DNA of 64,000 nucleotides. Origin: Actinacidiphila bryophytorum. Its GTDB lineage: Bacteria; Actinomycetota; Actinomycetes; Streptomycetales; Streptomycetaceae. Shown piece by piece: positions 57,605 through 64,000 of the stretch. The notes beneath the pieces are model-generated. The model was not told the DNA's origin. It was given only the letters and a program-made list of their open reading frames with translations, and ran no database searches. Position 1 is the stretch's first letter. Each line of letters starts with the position of its first letter. The DNA lies in assembly GCF_016916835.1 (NCBI RefSeq), contig NZ_JAFFIX010000021.1:62001-126000 (forward strand), given 5' to 3'. A program made the position numbers and the translations under genes.

Positions 57605-59002
57605 TCACGCGGCGCTCCCTACCGGGCTCTGGCCCGTGATCCCCTTGGTGGAGGCGATCACCTCGCGGAGCTTCTTGGCAAGGGCCTCGTAGAACATGCT
57701 GAGCGGAAACTCGTCCGGCAGCACGTCGTCCACGAGTTTGCGCGGGGGCAGCGTCAGGTCCAGGGCGTCCGGCCCCTTGGCCCAGACCGAGCCGGGATGC
57801 GGCGAGAGATAGCTTGCGACCAGGTCGTAGGCGGCGAACCAGTGCACAAGCTTGGGGCGGTCGATCCCGTCCCGGTAGAGGGTCTCGATGTCGGCACAGA
57901 GCTGGTTGGTGACCTGCGGTGCGCGTTCCCAGTCGATGTGCAGGGTGTTGTCCGTCCAGCGTACGGCGTCGTGCTTGTGCAGGTAGGCGAAAAGCAGCTG
58001 ACCACCGAGTCCGTCGTAGTTGCGGACCCGCTCGCCGGTGACCGGGAAGCGGAAGAGCCGGTCGAAGAGGATCGCGTACTGCACGCCCAGGCCCATGGGG
58101 TGGCCCTCGGCCTGCAGCTTGACCGCCTCGCGGAAGGTGGTCAGGTCGCAGCGCAGCTCCTCCAGCCCGTACATCCAGAACGGCGCCCGCTGCTTGATCA
58201 TGAACGGGTCGAACGGCAGGTCGCCGTGGCTGTGGGTGCGGTCGTGGATCATGTCCCAGAGCACGTACGTCTGCTGTGCCAGCTCCTGGTCCTCGACCAG
58301 GCGCGCGGCCTCCGGCGGCAGCTCCAGGCCGAGGGTGTCCACGGCGGCTGCGGTCACCGCGCGGAAGCGGGCGGCCTCGCGGTCGCAGAAGATCGCGCCC
58401 CAGCTCCAGCGCTCCGGCGGCTTGCGCACGGCGACGGTCTCCGGGAAGAGCACCGCGGAGTTGGTGTCGTAGCCCGGGGTGAAGTCCTCGAAGGTGATCG
58501 GGACGAACTGCGGGTTGTCGTAGCGGGTGCGCTCGAGTTCGGCGAGCCAGTCGGGCCAGGTCACCCGCAGGGCGACGGCCTCCAGGTTGCGGTCCGGGTT
58601 GCCGTTCTGGGTGTACATCGGGAAGACGACCACATGGCGGCGGCCGTCGCGGCGGTCCGCGGACGGCTGGAAGGCCAGCAGCGAGTCGAGGAAGTCCGGG
58701 ACGCCGAATCCCTCGTCGGCCCAGCGGCGCAGGTCGGCGGCCAGGGCGCGGTGGTAGTCGGCGTCGTGCGGCAGCAGGTCGGTGAGCCGGCCGACGGCGT
58801 CCACCACCTGGGCCACCGCCTGCTCGGCGTCCGCCCGGGAGGGCGCGCCCTCGGCGTCGAAGTCGATCGAACCGTCCTTGAGCTGCCAGGGCCTGACGGC
58901 CTCGACCGCCTGTTTCAGCGCCGCCCACGCGGGGTGACCGACCACGTCATCGCTGGATATCCGGCCGGTACGAGCCGTCGCCGACGAAAGAACTTCACCC
59001 AT
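57605..59002 (-). CDS. DUF6421 family protein
   Basis: A 465-residue soluble protein recognised as DUF6421, function unknown. Histidine- and acid-rich segments such as VLWDMIHDRTHSHGDLPFDPF and FEDFTPGYDTNS look like metal-binding or catalytic sites. There is no signal peptide. The ATG at 59002 has AGAGGAG upstream. First gene of an operon with an SDR and a threonine-aldolase-like enzyme, so it probably supplies or uses the same metabolite. Confidence 0.82.
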   Translation of the reverse strand: MGEVLSSATARTGRISSDDVVGHPAWAALKQAVEAVRPWQLKDGSIDFDAEGAPSRADAEQAVAQVVDAVGRLTDLLPHDADYHRALAADLRRWADEGFGVPDFLDSLLAFQPSADRRDGRRHVVVFPMYTQNGNPDRNLEAVALRVTWPDWLAELERTRYDNPQFVPITFEDFTPGYDTNSAVLFPETVAVRKPPERWSWGAIFCDREAARFRAVTAAAVDTLGLELPPEAARLVEDQELAQQTYVLWDMIHDRTHSHGDLPFDPFMIKQRAPFWMYGLEELRCDLTTFREAVKLQAEGHPMGLGVQYAILFDRLFRFPVTGERVRNYDGLGGQLLFAYLHKHDAVRWTDNTLHIDWERAPQVTNQLCADIETLYRDGIDRPKLVHWFAAYDLVASYLSPHPGSVWAKGPDALDLTLPPRKLVDDVLPDEFPLSMFYEALAKKLREVIASTKGITGQSPVGSAA

Positions 59003-59037
59003 GACCGCTCCTCTACAGAAAAATTTGCCGTAGCCAC

Positions 59038-59067
59038 ACCGTATCCATGAGATTGTTCCCGCTTCAA
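59038..59067 (-). promoter_or_regulatory. promoter of the DUF6421-SDR-aldolase operon
   Basis: On the minus strand TTGAAG (59067-59062) and TACGGT (59043-59038) are 18 bases apart. The start would be near 59031, leaving a leader of about 29 bases that includes the AGAGGAG ribosome site. Confidence 0.55.
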
Positions 59068-59226
59068 GGGCACCCGAAGCGGATCATCCCGCCCCGTCCC
59101 CCTTCTGCGGCTGTTCTTGCGGCCGTTGTCCGGGTATGCGACGTGCACTTCAGTGGCCCGCCCCGGTGTGCCGACTCGTCACGGAGTGTTCGGCCCCGCG
59201 TCGCCCGGGCCGCTTAGGGTGCCGGT

Positions 59227-59895
59227 ATGAGCTTCCTCACCGTCGGTCACCGCGGCGTCATGGGCGTCGAGCCGGAGAACACCCTGCGGTCCTTCCGCCG
59301 CGCCGAGCAGGCAGGCCTGGACCAGGTCGAGCTGGACCTGCACCTGAGCAAGGACGGCGCGCTGGTGGTGATGCACGACGCGGAGGTGGACAGGACCACC
59401 GACGGCAGCGGGCTGATCCGCGACCTCACGCTGGCCGAGATCCGCACGCTGGACGCGGGCCTCGGCGAGCGGGTGCCGGTCTTCGAGGAGGTGCTCGACG
59501 CGGTGGACCGGCCGATCCAGGCGGAGATCAAGGACACCGCCGCGGCCCGCGCGCTCGCCGACACCCTGCGCGAGCGCGGCGCGACCGGGCGGGTCAGCGT
59601 GCTGTCCTTCCACGACGAGGCGCTCGCCGAGATCCACTCGCTGCTGCCGGACATCCCGACCGTGCTGGTGGCCAGCGTCCTCGGCCCCGACATCGTGCCC
59701 CGTGCACAAGCCGTCGGCGCCCGGCTGGTCAGCCTCGACCTGACCCAGCTCAACCTGGACGTCGTACGCCGCTGCCAGGCCGCAGGCATCGCCGTGATGG
59801 CCTGGACCGTGAACACCGCTCAGGACTGGGCGCTGGCCAGGGCGCTGCGGCTGGACGGCGCGGCGACCGACCTGCCGGCCGAGCCCGCGGCCTGA
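59227..59895 (+). CDS. glycerophosphodiester phosphodiesterase
   Basis: A 222-residue GDPD. The catalytic start VGHRGVMGVEPENTLRSF contains the HRG and ENT motifs, then ELDLHLSKDGALVVMHD with the metal acids and second histidine, and QAEIKD later. It cleaves glycerophosphodiesters to glycerol-3-phosphate and an alcohol. No signal peptide, so it is cytoplasmic (UgpQ type). TAGGGT lies six bases before the ATG and no ribosome site is present. Confidence 0.93.
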   Translation: MSFLTVGHRGVMGVEPENTLRSFRRAEQAGLDQVELDLHLSKDGALVVMHDAEVDRTTDGSGLIRDLTLAEIRTLDAGLGERVPVFEEVLDAVDRPIQAEIKDTAAARALADTLRERGATGRVSVLSFHDEALAEIHSLLPDIPTVLVASVLGPDIVPRAQAVGARLVSLDLTQLNLDVVRRCQAAGIAVMAWTVNTAQDWALARALRLDGAATDLPAEPAA

Positions 59896-59918
59896 ACAGG
59901 CGGGCCGGGCGGGCGGCC

Positions 59919-59945
59919 GGGGAAGGGGGGAAGGTGGGGAAGGGG
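59919..59945 (+). other. G-quadruplex-type motif at a convergent junction
   Basis: Four runs of four or more G (GGGG, GGGGGG, GGGG, GGGG) separated by loops of one to five bases lie on the plus strand between the GDPD stop and the GNAT stop. No hairpin terminator is visible there. On the RNA from the GDPD gene this could fold as a quadruplex and stop or stabilise the transcript. Confidence 0.5.
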
Positions 59946-59953
59946 ACCTGGCG

Positions 59954-60490
59954 TCAGCCGAGCTTCTTCGTCAGCAGCTCGAACTCCAGATCGTCCCTGG
60001 TCGGCAGTCCGAAGCGCTCGTCACCGTAAGGGAAGGCGCTGGTCTGCCCGGTCCTGGTGTAGCCGCGCCGTTCGTACCAGGCGATCAGGTCCTCGCGGAC
60101 CGAGATCACCGTCATGTGCATCTCGGCGGCGCCCCACTCGTCGCGGGCGAAACGCTCCGCCTCCGCGATGATGAGCTTGCCCAGCCCTGCACCCTGCAGC
60201 GTGGGGCGCACCGCGAACATCCCGAAGTACGCGTGGTCGCCGCGGTGCTCCAGCTGGCAGCAGGCCACCAGCTCGCCGTCGGCCTCGACCGCGACCAGCC
60301 GGCTGTCGGCCTTCTCTATGACCGCGAGCACCCCCTCGGGGTCGGTGCGCTGCCCCTGGAGGATGTCCGCCTCGGTCGTCCACCCCGCGCGGCTCGCGTC
60401 GCCGCGGTAGGCGGACTCGATGAGCGCGACGAGCGCGGGGACGTCTTCTGCGGTGGCGGGGCGGAATCCGGGGCCGGCGGCGGTGTCCAT
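59954..60490 (-). CDS. GNAT-family N-acetyltransferase
   Basis: A 178-residue acetyltransferase. It has FRPATAEDVPALVALIESAY, YFGMFAVRPTLQGAGLGKLI with the acetyl-CoA pyrophosphate loop (QGAGLG), MTVISVREDLIAWYERRGY and a C-terminal beta strand. The substrate is unknown. The start at 60490 lacks a strong ribosome site; the frame continues upstream but is not protein-like. Confidence 0.88.
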   Translation of the reverse strand: MDTAAGPGFRPATAEDVPALVALIESAYRGDASRAGWTTEADILQGQRTDPEGVLAVIEKADSRLVAVEADGELVACCQLEHRGDHAYFGMFAVRPTLQGAGLGKLIIAEAERFARDEWGAAEMHMTVISVREDLIAWYERRGYTRTGQTSAFPYGDERFGLPTRDDLEFELLTKKLG

Positions 60491-60731
60491 GGCCGACAGG
60501 CTAGCCGAGGGCTTTCCGCCGCCGTACGGTGCGGCGGGGACCGGTGTCGCGGCACCGTACGGCGGCGGATCCGGGCAGGCGGCGGTCACCTGCGCGGGCA
60601 GGCGCGCGCGGCGGGAGCGCACTCCCCCCGTCCACCTCAGTGCGCTCGCGTGTGCGCCGCCGCGACCGGGCAGGTTGTCCTGGGGCCGCCTTCGCACCGG
60701 GCGGTCGTTCGAGTCCGAGGGGGGAGGGGCG

Positions 60732-61274
60732 ATGCACGGACCGCCGCTGGTGGCCTGGCTGCTCGTGGCGCTCAGCGCCGCCGCGGCGGTCTCGTGCGTG
60801 CTGCGCAAGGAGCCGCGCGGCGAGGCGCTGCTCGGCGTGGGCATGGCGGTGATGGCCGTGCCGCTGTCGGTCTTCGACCCGCCGCGCTGGAGTACGGCGC
60901 TGCTCGCCGTCGTCTTCGCCGCCGTCGCCCTGCACGCGCTGCGCCCGTCCCCGCGCCGGACCTCCCACCGGGTGCACCACTCGGTGTGCGCGGGGGCGAT
61001 GGTCTACATGTCGGCGGCGATGGCGGCAGCGGGTTCCGCGCACTCCGGCCATGCCGCCCACACCTCCGCCGGCGCCCCGCTGCTGACCGGGCTGCTGCTG
61101 GTCTACTTCGCCGGCTATGTGCTGCGCGCGGGCAGCCGGCTGGCGATGCCGGGCGGCCCGCACCCGGCCGCGCCGGCCGGCGGGGCGATACCCCTGCGGC
61201 ACGCCCCCGAGGTGGCGGCGGCGTGCCGGGTGGCGATGGCACTGGCGATGTTCGCGATGCTGCTGACCCTGTGA
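60732..61274 (+). CDS. DUF5134 membrane protein
   Basis: A 180-residue protein with about five helices. It contains HRVHHSVCAGAMVYMSAAMA, with histidines and methionines in a helix, and GSAHSGHAAH, features I associate with DUF5134. These residues could bind copper; that is inference. GGAGG is close before the ATG. It precedes an M56 peptidase gene, a pairing common in Streptomyces. Confidence 0.75.
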   Translation: MHGPPLVAWLLVALSAAAAVSCVLRKEPRGEALLGVGMAVMAVPLSVFDPPRWSTALLAVVFAAVALHALRPSPRRTSHRVHHSVCAGAMVYMSAAMAAAGSAHSGHAAHTSAGAPLLTGLLLVYFAGYVLRAGSRLAMPGGPHPAAPAGGAIPLRHAPEVAAACRVAMALAMFAMLLTL

Positions 61275-61409
61275 ACGCGGTGCCGCGCCGGAGAGCGCGG
61301 GTGGGCGGGGTGCCGCGAAGGACTTGTCCTGACCCTGTGCCCGCGGCGCCCCGGGCCTGCCCCCGCCTCCGGTATGCCACTCCCCCGGCACCCGGGCCTG
61401 CCGCGGCCT

Positions 61410-61431
61410 GACGTGCCCCGTGGGGCACGTC
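61410..61431. promoter_or_regulatory. 22-bp palindrome between DUF5134 and M56 genes
   Basis: GACGTGCCCC-GT-GGGGCACGTC, perfect 10-bp arms. Either the terminator of the upstream gene or an operator of the M56 gene; the 236-base gap has no gene. Confidence 0.45.
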
Positions 61432-61441
61432 CGCACGGCAC

Positions 61442-61459
61442 TGTGAGGGATGCGTCACA
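61442..61459. promoter_or_regulatory. TGTGA-N8-TCACA dyad upstream of the M56 gene
   Basis: TGTGA and TCACA are inverted repeats eight bases apart, about 50 bases before the M56 start. It resembles a CRP/FNR-type site, although the usual spacer is six bases. Confidence 0.35.
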
Positions 61460-61510
61460 TCGGGTGCCGGGCGGCCCCGCCGCCGACCGCCCGCTCCTAG
61501 GGTGATCGTC

Positions 61511-62452
61511 ATGACGGTCCCGTTCGTGCTGCTGGTCCTGGGCGCACTGACGGCGGCAATGGCGCCGCGACTGCTCTCCCGTGCCCAGTGGCCGGATCGC
61601 GAACCCGTGCTCGCCCTGTGGGTGTGGCAGTGCGTCGTCGCCGCGGTGCTGCTGTGCTGCCTTTCCGCGCTGGCGCTCACCGCGTCGGCGGCCTGGGCGG
61701 CCGTGCGCGGGCATGTGTTCGCCTTCGCACCGCACGGCGTGGTCGACGCATACGGCCTGTCCGAGTACGGCCGCGGCGCCGGCGCGCTCGCCGTGATGCT
61801 CGCACTGGGCGGGCTGTGGACGGTGGCGATGCTCACCCGCGAGGTCAGGGCCGCACGCGGCAGGCGCCGGCAGCGCAGGGCCGAGCTGCGGCGCCGCTCA
61901 CCGCGGCTGCCGGGCGAGGAGGTGCCGGCGGGCGAGCGCCTGGTGGTGCTGGAGGACCCGCGGTCCGACGCCTGGTGGCTGTCAGGCGCGGAGCCGCAGC
62001 TGGTGATCACCACCGCGGCACTCGACCGCCTCAAGGGCCGCCAGCTCGACGCGGTGCTCGCGCACGAGCAGGGGCACATGCGGGCCAGGCACGATGTGCT
62101 GCTGCACTGCGCGGGGGCGCTGGCGGGCGGATTCCCGCAGGTGCCGGTCTTCGCCGCGTTCCGCGACCAGGTGCACCACCTGGTCGAGCTGGCCGCCGAC
62201 GACACCGCCTCGCGCCGCTTCGGCCGGCTCACCACCGCCCTGGCCCTGGTGGAACTGAACGAGGAGCGCGGTGTGTTCGGCCCTGCTCCCGCACCGCTGG
62301 CCGCGCTCCCCGGCCGGGTGCACCGGCTGCTCGACCCGGCGCCGCGGCTGCCGCTGGCCCGCCGGGTGCGGATGAGCGCCTGCGCTCTGCTGGTGCCCGC
62401 GGTGCCGCTGCTGATCGCCTTCGGCCCCGGCCTCGGCGCACTGACCTGGTGA
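61511..62452 (+). CDS. M56-family membrane metallopeptidase
   Basis: A 313-residue protein with helices near 4-22, 35-60, 84-105 and near the end (MSACALLVPAVPLLIAFG). The cytoplasm-side peptidase region has AALDRLKGRQLDAVLAHEQGHMRARHD, where HEQGH is the zinc motif, and LVELAADDTASRRFG with the third ligand. It is the BlaR1/MecR1-like protease without a sensor domain; usually it works with a BlaI repressor, which is not in the window. ATG at 61511 follows TAGGGT by seven bases. Confidence 0.88.
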   Translation: MTVPFVLLVLGALTAAMAPRLLSRAQWPDREPVLALWVWQCVVAAVLLCCLSALALTASAAWAAVRGHVFAFAPHGVVDAYGLSEYGRGAGALAVMLALGGLWTVAMLTREVRAARGRRRQRRAELRRRSPRLPGEEVPAGERLVVLEDPRSDAWWLSGAEPQLVITTAALDRLKGRQLDAVLAHEQGHMRARHDVLLHCAGALAGGFPQVPVFAAFRDQVHHLVELAADDTASRRFGRLTTALALVELNEERGVFGPAPAPLAALPGRVHRLLDPAPRLPLARRVRMSACALLVPAVPLLIAFGPGLGALTW

Positions 62453-62576
62453 CGGGACCGGCTCTCTCCCGGCGGCCACACCTCGCAGTACCGGCGGTGC
62501 AGGCCGCACCATCCGGCGTACGGCCGGTGCGCCGCACGCCGGTCCGCGCAAGGCGACGACAGGAAGTGGCGAGGCG

Positions 62577-63269
62577 ATGAGGCCCAGGGGCTGCATGTTC
62601 GACTTCTCCGGCACGGTCTTCCGTATCGAGCCGTGCGCCGACTGGCTGCGCGGGGCGCTCGACGCGGTGGGCGTCGAGGCGTCGGAGGACGAGATCGCGT
62701 ACTGGGCGGGGCGGTTGGAGCAGTCCGGCGCCCAGCCCGGCGGTGCGACGCCGGCCGGCTGGATGCCCGATCCGGCGGCGGACTGGGAGCGCCGGGACCT
62801 GTCGGCGGAGCTGCACCGGCGGGCGTACACGGCGCAGTCCATGACCAGCGGGCTGCCCTGGGACATCCACGACGTGCTCTACGACCGGCACATGGCGCCC
62901 GCGGCCTGGCGCCCGTACCCGGACGCCGCCGAGGTGCTCAAGGCGCTGCGCGCACGGGGCGTCGCGGTGGCGGTGGTCAGCAACATCGGCTGGGACCTGC
63001 GGCCGGTCTTCGCCGAGCACGGCCTGGCCGACCTGGTCGACGCCTTCGTGCTGAGCTTCGAGGTCGGCAGCCAGAAGCCCGACCCGGCCATCTTCCTCGC
63101 GGCCTGCGCGGAGTTGGGGGTACCGCCGCGGGAGACCCTGATGGTGGGTGACGACCGCAGGGCCGACGGGGGCGCCGCCGCGGTCGGCTGCGCGGTCCAC
63201 CTCGTGGAGCACCTGCCGGCCGACAGCAGGCCCGACGGGCTGCGCGGGGTACTCGACCTGCTGGGCTGA
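62577..63269 (+). CDS. HAD-superfamily hydrolase
   Basis: A 230-residue HAD protein. Motif I is MFDFSGTVF: the nucleophile aspartate is present but the usual +2 aspartate is serine. Motif II is VVSNIGWDLR, motif III the lysine in GSQKPDPAIF, and motif IV MVGDDRRADGG. The cap region is about 20-110. The Ser change may alter the acid/base step, so it may be a slow phosphatase or have another role. The start codon follows a GAGG-containing site. Confidence 0.87.
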   Translation: MRPRGCMFDFSGTVFRIEPCADWLRGALDAVGVEASEDEIAYWAGRLEQSGAQPGGATPAGWMPDPAADWERRDLSAELHRRAYTAQSMTSGLPWDIHDVLYDRHMAPAAWRPYPDAAEVLKALRARGVAVAVVSNIGWDLRPVFAEHGLADLVDAFVLSFEVGSQKPDPAIFLAACAELGVPPRETLMVGDDRRADGGAAAVGCAVHLVEHLPADSRPDGLRGVLDLLG

Positions 63270-63324
63270 CCCGGCCGACCGATACGCTCGACCTGCCGGG
63301 CCGGTGCCGCACGTGCGGACACGG

Positions 63325-63371
63325 CGGGCGCCGGCCCCGGCGATCCCCCGCGTCGCCGGGGCCGGCGCCCG
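63325..63371 (+). terminator. strong terminator after the HAD gene
   Basis: CGGGCGCCGGCCCCGGCGA and TCGCCGGGGCCGGCGCCCG form a perfect 19-bp stem around a nine-base loop, 55 bases past the stop codon. Confidence 0.85.
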
Positions 63372-63392
63372 TCCCCGTAACCCGTGCGGGCG

Positions 63393-63433
63393 CTGGCCCC
63401 ACGGGATGCGCTGAGTATATTGGCTCGCAGCCA
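63393..63433 (+). promoter_or_regulatory. promoter and operator of the terminal TetR gene
   Basis: CTGGCC (63393-63398) and TATATT (63416-63421) are 17 bases apart. The dyad TGGCT-CGC-AGCCA (63421-63433) starts at the last base of the -10 box and covers the predicted start of transcription, so autorepression is likely. Confidence 0.55.
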
Positions 63434-63452
63434 GTCAACGCAGGAGTAAAGC

Positions 63453-64000
63453 ATGTCCCCTCGGAGCGCTTCGGTCAATGAAGCGATGCGCAGGCGTTCC
63501 CGGGAACGGCTGCTGCAAGCCACCGTCGAGCTCGTCGAGGAGCGCGGTTACGAGGCCACCACGCTGGCCGACATCACGCAGCGAGCCGGTTCCGCCCGGG
63601 GCCTGGTGTCGTACTACTTCTCCGGGAAGCGCGCGCTGCTGCAGTCGGCGGTGCACCGGCTGATGGCCGGTGAGCTGGCCGCCGCGCTGGAGCGCGAGCC
63701 GCGCACCGAGGACGGGCGGGAGCTGCTGGCCAGGGCCATCGACGCGATGCTCGGGGTGAGCACCGGTCACACCACGCTGATGCGCACGCACATGGCGTCG
63801 ATCCTGCAGGAGGAGGGCTTCATCCAGTGCCCTGAGCAGCAGCGGCTCGCGCAACTGCTGCGGGAGACGATGGTCTGCTGGGGCGCGGCCGACCCCGAGG
63901 AGGAGTACCGGCTGCTGCGGGCACTGCTGATGGGTGCGTCGGTGGCCATGCTGCTGCCGGGCGCGCCGATGCCGATCCACCGGCTGCGCGCGGAGCTCTT
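63453..64000 (+). CDS. TetR-family regulator (3' end outside window)
   Basis: At least 182 residues are encoded, with no stop before the window ends. The N-terminal helix-turn-helix has RERLLQATVELVEERGYEA, TTLADITQRAGSARGLVSYYF and SGKRALLQSAV, the clear TetR pattern. The rest is helical with ARAIDAMLGVSTGHTTLM and RLLRALLMGASVAML. AGGAG lies before the ATG at 63453. Targets may lie to the right of the window. Confidence 0.9.
   Translation, partial: MSPRSASVNEAMRRRSRERLLQATVELVEERGYEATTLADITQRAGSARGLVSYYFSGKRALLQSAVHRLMAGELAAALEREPRTEDGRELLARAIDAMLGVSTGHTTLMRTHMASILQEEGFIQCPEQQRLAQLLRETMVCWGAADPEEEYRLLRALLMGASVAMLLPGAPMPIHRLRAEL

Noticed and set aside
1-64000. tRNA, rRNA, riboswitch or prophage
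   Set aside because: I found no cloverleaf, rRNA or known riboswitch core by eye, and no phage structural or integrase gene. A covariance-model scan could not be run.

Overview
The window is a stretch of chromosome from a high-GC actinomycete, most likely a member of the Streptomycetaceae. The signs are very GC-rich codon third positions, frequent GTG starts, GGAGG-type ribosome binding sites, dense short operons, and many families typical of Streptomyces: DUF6643-like, DUF6421, DUF6986, DUF4395, DUF5134, Rv1733c-like membrane proteins, MocR and DeoR regulators, and deazaflavin-dependent reductase. I see no rRNA, tRNA, CRISPR array, phage module, large biosynthetic cluster or intact insertion sequence. 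The taxonomic call is inference from gene content; no search was run.

Layout. 1-114 is the end of a small non-coding transposable element (MITE-like) that touches the stop codon of a hydrolase gene. 0.1-4.1 kb holds an alpha/beta hydrolase, a Ser/Thr kinase with TPR repeats, and an MpaB-type oxygenase. 4.2-6.4 kb is a complete dhaK-dhaL-dhaM operon (PTS-type dihydroxyacetone kinase) with a 13-bp inverted repeat upstream and a strong terminator. 6.4-13.2 kb has a small orphan protein, a Nudix hydrolase, a Wzy-like membrane protein, a PH-like membrane protein, an Asp/Glu racemase, an HpnB-type glycosyltransferase and a TerD-type protein, with two clusters of a GC-rich intergenic repeat. 13.3-21.5 kb has a proline/glycine-rich protein, a MOSC protein, an Rv1733c-like protein, a beta-helix/AAA ATPase fusion, a large membrane esterase and a DeoR regulator. 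21.5-28.2 kb has a four-helix-bundle membrane protein, a cytochrome b561-like/YedY-like redox pair, an alpha/beta hydrolase facing a MocR regulator, and an anti-sigma-type ATPase.

28.3-40.4 kb holds an ABC exporter operon (SHOCT protein, ATPase, FtsX-like permease), two regulator-transporter pairs (ROK/MFS and MarR/DHA2), a NarL-type two-component system whose kinase ends in polyglutamine, and a TetR gene. 40.5-47.1 kb has a deazaflavin-dependent reductase, a geranylgeranyl-reductase-like flavoprotein, an M20 peptidase, a P-loop/Nudix fusion, and an HxlR/MFS pair. 47.15-47.5 kb carries a complete MITE copy and a third repeat cluster. 47.5-54.1 kb has a glucokinase divergent from a LacI regulator, a DUF6986 aldolase-like enzyme, etfB-etfA and a thioredoxin/DUF4395 pair. 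54.3-64 kb has a PlsC acyltransferase, a transglutaminase-like protein, a DUF6421-SDR-threonine aldolase operon, a GDPD, a GNAT, a DUF5134/M56 pair, a HAD hydrolase and a TetR gene cut by the window end.

How it works together. Most units are independent housekeeping or accessory modules: C3 and sugar metabolism (Dha kinase, glucokinase), drug or solute export, redox, and envelope work. The most distinctive signals lie between genes: MITE copies seated in CTAG motifs that double as stop codons, hairpin repeats found only at convergent gene ends, several promoters whose -10 box lies 6-7 nt before the start codon (predicting leaderless mRNAs), and clear operators next to the MocR, TetR, MarR, LacI, DUF6986 and etf genes.
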